DNA of 64,000 bases from Mucilaginibacter kameinonensis (lineage in GTDB: Bacteria > Bacteroidota > Bacteroidia > Sphingobacteriales > Sphingobacteriaceae): the NCBI RefSeq assembly GCF_003675385.1, contig NZ_RCWZ01000004.1, positions 372,001-436,000 of the forward strand, read 5' to 3'. Of this stretch, positions 53,348-61,326 are shown in pieces. Under the pieces are notes generated by a model. That model searched no databases and was not told the DNA's origin. It was given only the letters and a program-made list of their open reading frames with translations. Every line of letters starts with the position of its first letter. Positions within the stretch are counted from its first letter, which is position 1. A program made the position numbers and the translations under genes.

Positions 53348-55396
53348 TTACAATACCACCTTGATGGTATCGCCGCTTTTGATAACGTAGGTATGCTGTT
53401 TGGCTCCTTGGATAACTTTTACGGCAATTTTTCCACCCGCCCGTCTTGAAATTCGGACATCGAAAACTGTTCCGAAGGCTTTAATTTTATTCAAGGCCAT
53501 ATTATTCCAATTGGTTGGTAACCTTGGCGTACAATCAAAACTGTTAAAACCGATAGGTCTTATGCCGAACAGCCCCTCGGTGAAGATCCGGCAATACAGA
53601 CCGCTTTCGGCCGATAGATGACGTTGGTTGCCCTCAGGATAGGCCTCAACCGGGTATGGCACATGCTCACCCAACAGTCTGCGGGTTGAATAGTAATGCA
53701 GATAATCTATTGCCTTGTCAGTTGCACCGGCTTGCAGCACGCCTCGCAAAGCATACAAAGTTGACCGATCCCAGAATGTTTCTTTTCCGGCTTCGGTTGC
53801 CAGTCCATCTGCTGTCCATAGTTTTGGCGAAAACAGCGCCTGGATAGTTCCTTCTTTCCTGTCGAAAATACCCATGGCCAATGGCATACAGATCCAAGCC
53901 CGGAGGATATTGTTGGTTTCGTAATAACGATAGGTTTGGTATCCGTCGATAGTCGCGCCAAAGTATTTTTCTATTGCGGCTTTAAGCTGGGCCGCTTCTT
54001 TCCGGTAGCCATCGGTAATTTTAGCAGGAACCTGCAACTGTTTACCAAGCAGCGCTGCTGATGTCAAAGCATCATAATACAAGCAATTGGTTGATAAATT
54101 GGCTTTCCCCGCCGGAAACCGTCCTTCCAGTTCGTCGGCATCAGAAGTTACCACACCTTCCTGGTTAATATGCCTGCGGCTGTACTCCAGGCACCAGGTT
54201 ATCAGCGGCCATAATTTGCGGGCCGAATCTATTTTACCATAGGCAAGCGCAAATCTTGACGCACCATAAGCTATCATAGCCTGGTCGCCGCGGTCGCCTG
54301 CGCCATTCCAGTAGGTATCGCCCTCGGCTACAATTGAACTTGGAATGGGCTTGTACTGCGGGTTCATATAACTTGCAAACAAGCGATAACAATTCATGGC
54401 AGATAAAACGCCTATGCTATCGCCAGAAAAAGCAAAATACGGACTTACATATTCTGCCTGGTCATTAGCCCAGATAGCCGCATAGTATGATAAGCCACCC
54501 GGCCCATGCATATAACCGGCTTTTGTTTTAAAGATGCTCTCTGTGGCGCGTATTTTGGCAAAAGCAAATTCGGTATTTAAAATACTATCGGGTGTTTGTA
54601 ACTGCAGCGGCGCTAAAATCTCGGTTACACGCTGCTTTCTTGCGGTTTCTTCGGCTAAGGGATTAACCGGGTTTGACATTCCCGGATGATCGGTAGCGAG
54701 GTAACAAACAGACAAAGCTACCGATTGCCCCGGCTGCAACACATGCCTTCCATCATTAACCGTTTGCATGATCACCTTATGCGGTGCCGATTTACTGGTT
54801 GCCGAATCAGTTGTAACCATGCGACTTAACTTTTCCATCGAAACAGTTACCTGTTCGCTGCCCTTATTTGTGATGGTAAACTTTTCAATAGCCAAAGGTT
54901 TGTCGACAGAAGGAAACAAACTGCGGTCGACGCTGATAGTCCCTTTTCTACCTGCCTGGCCCAATAAGTGCATAATGCCATGCTGATTAATACTCTTAAC
55001 CTTCAAGCTTATATCCCCGGTACCATCTTCGCCGGTTAAATGCAGCAATTGGTTATCAATATAAATGCGCGGCAGTTCATTATCATGGAAAGTGTAAGCG
55101 ATATGGCTCCGGGTATCATCGGGCAGCATCCGGAAAGTTGGAAAAACCACCGTGCGGGTCAGGTTAGCCAATTCGCTGGTGTCTATTCCATACTTAACCC
55201 ATAATGAAACCTTTTCGCCCGACATTTCAATGTGGTCGCTATGTGGCAGACGGTTATCTGTTTTCCAGGAGATACTGCCGTCGGGTTGTATAGCCCACCT
55301 GTTATTTTGTTTAGCAAGACCAGCTTGTTGCGCCTGAGCTGTACAACAGGTCGATACAATAGAATATAAGAAGATGCAGTTTTTAATAAACTTCAT
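53348..55396 (-). CDS. Secreted six-hairpin glycosidase-like protein, unassigned
   Basis: A 682-residue protein with signal peptide (about 1-22, CTAQAQ). An N-terminal beta-sandwich (about 25-250) is followed by an (alpha/alpha)6-type domain (about 260-600) and a small C-terminal beta-domain. Notable blocks are LSYYAAIWANDQAEYVSPYF, SIVAEGDTYWNGAGDRGDQAM and VTSDADELEGRFPAG, rich in Asp/Glu, which may hold the catalytic acids. The layout resembles GH78/GH95/GH65-type enzymes but I cannot place it. It follows the next gene upstream by 27 bases and shares its context with pectin enzymes. Confidence 0.68.
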   Translation of the reverse strand: MKFIKNCIFLYSIVSTCCTAQAQQAGLAKQNNRWAIQPDGSISWKTDNRLPHSDHIEMSGEKVSLWVKYGIDTSELANLTRTVVFPTFRMLPDDTRSHIAYTFHDNELPRIYIDNQLLHLTGEDGTGDISLKVKSINQHGIMHLLGQAGRKGTISVDRSLFPSVDKPLAIEKFTITNKGSEQVTVSMEKLSRMVTTDSATSKSAPHKVIMQTVNDGRHVLQPGQSVALSVCYLATDHPGMSNPVNPLAEETARKQRVTEILAPLQLQTPDSILNTEFAFAKIRATESIFKTKAGYMHGPGGLSYYAAIWANDQAEYVSPYFAFSGDSIGVLSAMNCYRLFASYMNPQYKPIPSSIVAEGDTYWNGAGDRGDQAMIAYGASRFALAYGKIDSARKLWPLITWCLEYSRRHINQEGVVTSDADELEGRFPAGKANLSTNCLYYDALTSAALLGKQLQVPAKITDGYRKEAAQLKAAIEKYFGATIDGYQTYRYYETNNILRAWICMPLAMGIFDRKEGTIQALFSPKLWTADGLATEAGKETFWDRSTLYALRGVLQAGATDKAIDYLHYYSTRRLLGEHVPYPVEAYPEGNQRHLSAESGLYCRIFTEGLFGIRPIGFNSFDCTPRLPTNWNNMALNKIKAFGTVFDVRISRRAGGKIAVKVIQGAKQHTYVIKSGDTIKVVL

Positions 55397-55423
55397 AAGG
55401 TAGAAAGCATAATTGCCGATAGA

Positions 55424-56860
55424 TTAATATACTTTGATGTTAACTTTTTGATTGGGGTTAACGGTGGTTTCCACAAAAGACACTACTTTGTTTTGCAAGT
55501 CTTTTCCCGCTTTAGTGGCCGTGATTTTACCATTAACATTGGCATGCTTAAAAGTGCCATAAAACATGGCTTTCCATTTAAAAGCGCGGGCTCCTGTATT
55601 TTTCATGGCCGATTGCTGCCTGCTTAAATGATCCAAACTGATATTGGTGTTTAAAAGCGGCACATTGCTGATTGCAGCATTACCGGGCGCATCGGTTTTG
55701 TAAATGGTGCTTAAGGTTTGTGTGCGGGCATCGGGCGATATCCCCATCAGGCCCTGCACAACACCCTCCACTATACCATACGATACTTCAGGATATTCCC
55801 GGCGGGCGGTTGACGGATCGGAAAGCAGCAGGATATAATCGCGGGCCTTTTCCCACCGGCCAAACTTGTAAAACAGGAAAGGATAGTACGACATATTTTC
55901 GACATTAATCCTGGCCGCGGTAACCCTATCCAGGGTTTTGCCTGCCCTTACGTTATCCTTCAAAGCATCAAACCAAAGCAAAAACGTTTCACCTTCGTCT
56001 TTTCCAAATTGCCCCGTATTACTGTAATAGGTATAGTATTGATTATCCTTATCGCTCCACCAATCGGCCTCAAGTCGGTCGAGATATTTTTGCGCTTTTT
56101 TCGCGTAAACCGCGGCTTCCTTAGTTTTTCCTTTAAGCGTAAGGATATCCGAGTAAGTAATCATTCCACGATAAAGCGCGGCAACCAGATCGACACCGGT
56201 TTTAAGGTTTTGTACTCCTTCCGAATAAGAAGGTAAGCCCCGGCAGCGGTGAAAAGAATCACTTTCATTATACGGAACAGGAGCATTGGGATGGGCAGGC
56301 CTTTTCAATAAAGAATCGGCGGCCAATACCCAGCTGTTGATATACTCGTTCACAGATCTCTGCTGAAAATTAACAAACGCGGGGGCATCAATATAGTGGC
56401 GGTTGCCGGTCCACAGGTACATTCGCCAGCTTGCATTTAACACATCAAAATTCGCGGGCAGGTTATACCAAAACTCCTTATCGTTGCGGTAATCATCTGG
56501 AGCAGGCTTGTTCCATTTATTGATTTCCCAGTACGAACACCAATCTTTTGACTGCGAAATGTTGTCCGCAAATAAGTTGAACATATTAACGTTCTCAGGG
56601 CTCAAACCCAATACTTCGGCACCAATGCACTGATGCGATACATCCCGCATACAAAATGCAGATCTTGGAGGAAGCGCAGATTCATACCAGGGGCCAACAG
56701 GGTCTGTAGCACCACCTCTGTAATGCAGGGCTTGCTCTTTTGCCCAATTAAAGGCCTTTTCAACAGCCTTATCCGACGATGTAAAGGCCGGTTGAGCGAC
56801 GGCGTTAAAACATACCAAAAGCAATAAAAGCAGGCTTGCTTTATATTTCATTAAGGCCAT
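55424..56860 (-). CDS. Secreted six-hairpin-like protein, unassigned
   Basis: A 478-residue protein. The ATG at 56860 or at 56851 (MKYKASLLLLLLVC) could be used; the latter gives the more typical signal peptide ending NAVAQ. Helical-toroid features: PRSAFCMRDVSHQCIGAEVLGL near 65-87, then CSYWEINKWNKPAP, RRYHYIDAP-like segments and YPFLFYKFGRWEKARDY. The CMRD motif with following His and the later DEGETFLLWFD block may be active-site elements. I know similar unassigned proteins near pectin and arabinogalactan loci; GH154-like is one possibility but unproven. A TAnnTTTG promoter lies upstream. Confidence 0.65.
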   Translation of the reverse strand: MALMKYKASLLLLLLVCFNAVAQPAFTSSDKAVEKAFNWAKEQALHYRGGATDPVGPWYESALPPRSAFCMRDVSHQCIGAEVLGLSPENVNMFNLFADNISQSKDWCSYWEINKWNKPAPDDYRNDKEFWYNLPANFDVLNASWRMYLWTGNRHYIDAPAFVNFQQRSVNEYINSWVLAADSLLKRPAHPNAPVPYNESDSFHRCRGLPSYSEGVQNLKTGVDLVAALYRGMITYSDILTLKGKTKEAAVYAKKAQKYLDRLEADWWSDKDNQYYTYYSNTGQFGKDEGETFLLWFDALKDNVRAGKTLDRVTAARINVENMSYYPFLFYKFGRWEKARDYILLLSDPSTARREYPEVSYGIVEGVVQGLMGISPDARTQTLSTIYKTDAPGNAAISNVPLLNTNISLDHLSRQQSAMKNTGARAFKWKAMFYGTFKHANVNGKITATKAGKDLQNKVVSFVETTVNPNQKVNIKVY

Positions 56861-56901
56861 ATCGTAAATTATTTAATGTTTATAATGTATTAAGGTTATA
56901 G

Positions 56902-56921
56902 CAAATATACAATAAAGTATA
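56902..56921 (-). promoter_or_regulatory. Promoter with overlapping palindrome before six-hairpin genes
   Basis: TATATTTG on the minus strand (56909-56902) matches TAnnTTTG exactly, about 42-51 bases before the gene start. TATAC (56906-56910) and GTATA (56917-56921) form an inverted repeat overlapping it, a possible operator. The flank has two tandem TTCTATTCT-like units (56924-56943) with 10-base period. The gap is 111 bases and AT-rich. Confidence 0.55.
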
Positions 56922-56971
56922 AATTCTATTCTGTTCTATTCTATAAATTGTAAAATATATTTTAAACAAAC

Positions 56972-58570
56972 TTACTTTGCCAGAATCAAGGGAGAGAACA
57001 TCACAAATAACGCTATCATAAGAATAAGCAGAATACCTGCAAAATAGTACCGGTTTTCCCAGGGGCGGATATCTACCAGGTTATTCAGCTTTAAAGTATA
57101 GGGCACCGGCATAGGATATAGCTTGCCAATAAGCAACATCAAACCACACGTAAGCACAAACAAAATGGCCAGGATATGCAGGAAATGAATATGCGTATTC
57201 ACCACTAACTGGGTACACGCGTAGCAGGTAATAAAAAAGCCCAACCCTACTTTAGCAGCTACACCGGGCACTTTTTTAGTTACAAAACCGATGAACATGA
57301 TTGTAAAAATGGGCACGTTGAAAAAGCCGTTAACAATTTGCACGTAAGTGTAAAAACCATTTTTAACAAACATGATAAGCGGGGCTATAAACATGGCCAG
57401 CAGGCAAATCAAAATCTCAAACTGTTTGGCTGTGCGCACCAGCTTTTTTTCTGTAACCGGTTTTGAGTGTTTTTTTAACCAGGGCTTGTAAATGTTCAGC
57501 ATAAAAAGTGTGCTTGAACTATTGAGCCCGGCATTAAACGTTGTAAGCGATGCCACAAAAACAATTGCCGAAATAAAGCCCGCGATAAAAGGCGGCGATA
57601 CCTGGCTAACCAATCTCGGAAAAGCCTCGGCGGTGTTATGCATATTGGCAAAAACATGAACAGCAATAATCCCAGGGATATTGAGCAGCAGTGGTGATAC
57701 CAGCTTTCCTAAACCGGCAAGAGCGATGCCTTTTTGGGAGGTTTCCAGATCTTTGGATGACAACACCTGCTGAATAATATATTGCTCGGTACCCCAATAA
57801 TAAAGATTAACCAGCAGCATCCCCGTAAACATAGTACCAAATGGTATAGCGTCATGCGCTGAACCTATGCTGTTCAAGTGCCAGGTATTTTTGGTAAGCA
57901 CTTGCTGCAAGCCGTTACCTATGTTTCCATGCCCAATATACCTGAGGCCGAAGAATGGCAGCAGGATCCCCCCGCAGAAAAAGCCTACACCCAATAATAT
58001 ATCCAGCTTTGTGATTGCCTTTAATCCCCCAATGATGGATACAATGCAACCGATAGTCCCCATGATCCACACCAACACCACAATCACGGTAGTATATGAT
58101 ATTCCCCATACATCGGAAAAATGGTATAAACCATTAAATGCGACTGCGCCTGCATAAAGCACAGACGGTAACAGGTTGAATATATAACTGATCAGGAATA
58201 TTACCGACACCAGTCTGCCCACATCAGCCCCATATCTCGCGGTCAAAAAATCGGGAGTTGTTGCTATTCCCATTTTGAGGTACAACGGCATCATAAATTC
58301 CGATACCAGCAGCATAGCAACCACCGAACTTACGCCCCAGGCCATAACCGTCATGTTATTGGTATAAGTAAGCTCATTTTCGCCTATGATGGATGCTGCA
58401 TTGATATTGGTGAATAACAAACCGCTGCCCACCAGCACAAAGCCAAGGCTCCTGTTAGCAAAAAACAGGTTATTCAGGGTATTAACCCGCGCACTGCCCC
58501 GTCGGTACCATGATATAAAAACTACTATACCGGCAAAAAATAAAAAACCGGCAATCATCATGGCATTCAT
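56972..58570 (-). CDS. SSS-family sodium:sugar symporter 2 (SglT/YidK-like)
   Basis: A 532-residue inner-membrane protein with about 14 hydrophobic segments. Family blocks are LNNLFFANRSLGFVLVGSGLLFTNINAASIIGENE, GLKAITKLDILLGVGFF and NLYYWGTEQYIIQQVLSS. It resembles the YidK/SglT branch of solute:sodium symporters and would import a mono- or disaccharide released in the periplasm, such as galacturonate or an unsaturated product. It lies 9 bases after the GntR gene, probably in one transcript, so the regulator may control its own importer. Confidence 0.9.
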   Translation of the reverse strand: MNAMMIAGFLFFAGIVVFISWYRRGSARVNTLNNLFFANRSLGFVLVGSGLLFTNINAASIIGENELTYTNNMTVMAWGVSSVVAMLLVSEFMMPLYLKMGIATTPDFLTARYGADVGRLVSVIFLISYIFNLLPSVLYAGAVAFNGLYHFSDVWGISYTTVIVVLVWIMGTIGCIVSIIGGLKAITKLDILLGVGFFCGGILLPFFGLRYIGHGNIGNGLQQVLTKNTWHLNSIGSAHDAIPFGTMFTGMLLVNLYYWGTEQYIIQQVLSSKDLETSQKGIALAGLGKLVSPLLLNIPGIIAVHVFANMHNTAEAFPRLVSQVSPPFIAGFISAIVFVASLTTFNAGLNSSSTLFMLNIYKPWLKKHSKPVTEKKLVRTAKQFEILICLLAMFIAPLIMFVKNGFYTYVQIVNGFFNVPIFTIMFIGFVTKKVPGVAAKVGLGFFITCYACTQLVVNTHIHFLHILAILFVLTCGLMLLIGKLYPMPVPYTLKLNNLVDIRPWENRYYFAGILLILMIALFVMFSPLILAK

Positions 58571-58579
58571 ATCGATGGG

Positions 58580-59590
58580 TTATAGCGTATTCCTGTCAAA
58601 CAATAACATCGGAACGGTTAGCTGCAGTTTTTCCTTAGATAAAACAGCCTGCCCGGCCCTTTGCCCCATGCTCGAGAAATCGGCAGAGAATGTCGTTATA
58701 CCGATGATTTCCTTGGCTGGCTCATCATTATGCGATAACACCCCCAAGTCCTTACCCGGTTCAAGCATCTGCGTTTTACAGTCGCGCATAATTTGCCAGA
58801 GCGCAAAGTTGTCGAGCGTAAAATATACCTTTCCTTTTTGGATAGACCCGGGTACGTACTCTTCCAGGATCTTACCTTTCACATCAAAATCTTTCAGGAA
58901 CTTTTTAAACGATTGTACGATCTCTTTTGGGTCGAGCGAGTTTTTAGAATGGTAAAATATAAACTCATCAAACTGCTTTATCCGCGGGGCAAGCTTCGAA
59001 AAAACATCATAGGAGCTTTGTCCAAACTCCTGGGTAATGTGGTTAAACTCCCCTTCCAACGACTCGAACCTATCAAACATCAGGAATTTATTACGGGGAA
59101 TAATCTCCAGCAACTCTTTGGTTTTAGGATGCGGGATAGGTGCAACTACATACATTTCGTACTTCCCTCTTATCTGCAAAAGTATGGTTTCAAATATCTC
59201 GATATTACCATGATGAAAATAGGTGGTAAGCTGTACGGTTTCCCCAAGCTCATGCCTGAAGTTGCGGTAAAACTGCTCCTCAAAAGTATCCAGGTTATAC
59301 ATGAGCAAGGCTACATTTAAGGTTTGCCCGGTATTTCCGTTGCCAACAAAGTAGCCCAGCCTGTTTTTACTCTCCACAATCCCCCTGCTGATGAGGTCTT
59401 TATAACCTTTCATGATGGTTTCGCGTGAGAAGCCCAGTTCCTTGATCAACCTGTTCACCGATGGTAACACCTCATCCTGGCCGATGAATTTTTCGTCGAT
59501 AGCGTTGATAATTCCCTGAACAAACCTGTCATGCTTGGAGTAAGAAGGAACTTCCGCCAGCTTTCTTATCTCATCAAATATCTTATCCAT
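58580..59590 (-). CDS. GntR-type regulator with LacI-like sugar sensor domain
   Basis: The ATG at 59590 (MDKIFDEIRK) is preferred; the frame to 59611 needs a TTG start. About 336 residues. The N-terminal winged helix (about 1-70: LPSVNRLIKELGFSRETIMKGYKDLISRGIVESKNRLGYFV) is of the GntR kind. The remainder (about 75-336) resembles a periplasmic-binding-protein sensor (LNVALLMYNLDTF, MYVVAPIPH, GKVYFTLDNFALWQIMRDC, GVLSHNDEPAKEIIGITTFSADF). This fusion is common in Bacteroidota sugar loci. It is placed between SusD and a symporter and likely responds to an imported sugar. Confidence 0.92.
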   Translation of the reverse strand: MDKIFDEIRKLAEVPSYSKHDRFVQGIINAIDEKFIGQDEVLPSVNRLIKELGFSRETIMKGYKDLISRGIVESKNRLGYFVGNGNTGQTLNVALLMYNLDTFEEQFYRNFRHELGETVQLTTYFHHGNIEIFETILLQIRGKYEMYVVAPIPHPKTKELLEIIPRNKFLMFDRFESLEGEFNHITQEFGQSSYDVFSKLAPRIKQFDEFIFYHSKNSLDPKEIVQSFKKFLKDFDVKGKILEEYVPGSIQKGKVYFTLDNFALWQIMRDCKTQMLEPGKDLGVLSHNDEPAKEIIGITTFSADFSSMGQRAGQAVLSKEKLQLTVPMLLFDRNTL

Positions 59591-59620
59591 TAAGTACGTA
59601 GTTTTAGGCAAAGTAAGAAA

Positions 59621-59648
59621 AAAAGGCAGCTACGCTGCTGCCTTTTTT
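59621..59648 (-). terminator. Terminator after susC-susD pair 2
   Basis: Stem GGCAGC (59625-59630) and GCTGCC (59637-59642) with a 6-base loop, flanked by A-run (59618-59624) and T-run (59643-59648). It reads as a terminator in both directions. On the minus strand it ends the SusC-SusD transcript just before the GntR gene. Confidence 0.88.
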
Positions 59649-59662
59649 ATGCATTGTTTATT

Positions 59663-61315
59663 TTAATTGTAATTAGGGTTCTGTTTAATATTAGGATTGA
59701 TCTGGATCTCTTTACGAGGGATCGGGTAATAATAAAAACTTGGCACCCAGGTACGTTTTTGTATCGTGGTTACTTTATAAGTGAACGATGTATTGGCCGG
59801 CGAGGTTGGAGTAATAGTAATACCCAGCGCGTCTTTAGAGCCTATTTCGGCCATGCCCCATCTCCTGATATCAAAGAAGCGGTGCCCTTCAAAACATAGC
59901 TCGATCCTGCGTTCATGGCGGATAGCATCTGTTAGTGCCGCGCCTGTAGCGGTAATAGTTGGCATGCCGGCCCTTACCCTGATTTTGTTCAGATAATTCA
60001 GCGCCTCGCTGCTGTTGCCAAGTGCGGCTTCAGCCTCGGCATAGTTCAGATAGATCTCGCCCAAACGGAAAGCAACCCACTGGCAGGCACTATAAGGCTG
60101 CACATTAAAGTCATAGCTTTCATCAACCATCTTCCTGATTGTATAGCCTGTTTTTGAAGCATTCCATGGAGATAATGAGCTTGTTTTTGAATCAAGCCCG
60201 CCCTCGTAAAACTGCGCACTGCGCTTCTGGAAAGGTGCTCCATTATATAAGATATCGGCATAAAAACGTGGCTCCCTATTTTGATAAGGGTTAGTGCCGT
60301 TTGCGGTCCAGCTAAAGTGGCTGCCATCGGCCATATCAAAATCCTCAACCATTTGCTCCAGTACATTGTATGCGCTGTAGCCGTTGTAACCGTTAGGGCT
60401 CAGGTCGCGGTAAAGGGTGTTGTAGCGGTCTTCCTGTACCTGGGCATTAAACACCCGCGAAAAGATCACTTCACTGTTAAAGAAATCGGTGAAGATGGTG
60501 TTATAGGTTGTCGCATTTCCGTGTAGAGAATAAACGTTAAGATCAATCACCGCCTTTGCAGCATCGGCAGCAGCCTGCCAGCGGCTTACATCATTACCGG
60601 TGTTAAAAGTTGGACTGGCAGCATACAACAGCAAACGGGATTTAAGGGCAAGAGCCGCGCCAAGCGTAGCTTTACCATAATCGCTGCTGTTGGCATACGT
60701 TTTTGGTAGTATTGCAGCGGCGGCAGCTATCTCGGTCAAAATAAAATCACGTGTCTGATCATAAGTAGCTCTCGATTCCGTAAAAGTATTATCGTTAGCG
60801 GTATATACTTTGGTAATCAGCGGAACGCCGCCAAAACGCTTCAACAACTCAAAATAACAGAGCGCTCTCAGAAAGTGCACCTCTCCTTTCATATTGTTCA
60901 GCTGTGCACCATGCCCAACGCTATCGGCCATACTTACGTTTTGAAAAAACAGGTTCGTTTTCTGGATGGTGCTGTATAGCGTTGTCCAGTAATTTAATGT
61001 GGAGCTGTAATTTAAAGGGAACGAACTCGATTGGTTATCAGGCGTAGCCTGACCCATGATATAGGTATTTTCATTACACCAGTTAAAATTACTGTACAAT
61101 TCGTCTGTTTGTGATCCCCAGCCAAAGCCGCCGTCTTTAAAGGCAAATACCGACTCTTTATAGATCTGGTTAACAAACACCTGTATCAGCGAGGGGTCCT
61201 TCCAAACGTTGTTGGTTGTGAAGGAGCTGGTGGGCTGCAGATCGATTACCTTTTTACAGGAAAAACCCATAATCAGCAGCAGTAGTAAACTAAAAGTTAT
61301 ATATATCTTTTTCAT
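59663..61315 (-). CDS. SusD/RagB-family glycan-binding lipoprotein (pair 2)
   Basis: Outer-membrane lipoprotein of about 550 residues. The ATG at 61315 (MKKIYITF) is preferred over a GTG three bases upstream; it places the lipidated cysteine at C20 in MGFSC. SusD features: EVHFLRALCYFELLKRFGGVPLI, LGEIYLNYAEAEAALGNSSEALNYLNKIRVRAGMP and RRIELCFEGHRFFDIRRWG. It starts 11 bases after the SusC stop and is followed by a terminator. It likely binds galacturonan oligosaccharides, judging only from neighbouring genes. Confidence 0.95.
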   Translation of the reverse strand: MKKIYITFSLLLLLIMGFSCKKVIDLQPTSSFTTNNVWKDPSLIQVFVNQIYKESVFAFKDGGFGWGSQTDELYSNFNWCNENTYIMGQATPDNQSSSFPLNYSSTLNYWTTLYSTIQKTNLFFQNVSMADSVGHGAQLNNMKGEVHFLRALCYFELLKRFGGVPLITKVYTANDNTFTESRATYDQTRDFILTEIAAAAAILPKTYANSSDYGKATLGAALALKSRLLLYAASPTFNTGNDVSRWQAAADAAKAVIDLNVYSLHGNATTYNTIFTDFFNSEVIFSRVFNAQVQEDRYNTLYRDLSPNGYNGYSAYNVLEQMVEDFDMADGSHFSWTANGTNPYQNREPRFYADILYNGAPFQKRSAQFYEGGLDSKTSSLSPWNASKTGYTIRKMVDESYDFNVQPYSACQWVAFRLGEIYLNYAEAEAALGNSSEALNYLNKIRVRAGMPTITATGAALTDAIRHERRIELCFEGHRFFDIRRWGMAEIGSKDALGITITPTSPANTSFTYKVTTIQKRTWVPSFYYYPIPRKEIQINPNIKQNPNYN

Positions 61316-61326
61316 CACTCAATTCA

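Noticed and set aside
58386-59320. Two plus-strand open frames (189 and 175 codons)
   Set aside because: Antisense to the symporter and GntR genes, both of which have strong family motifs.
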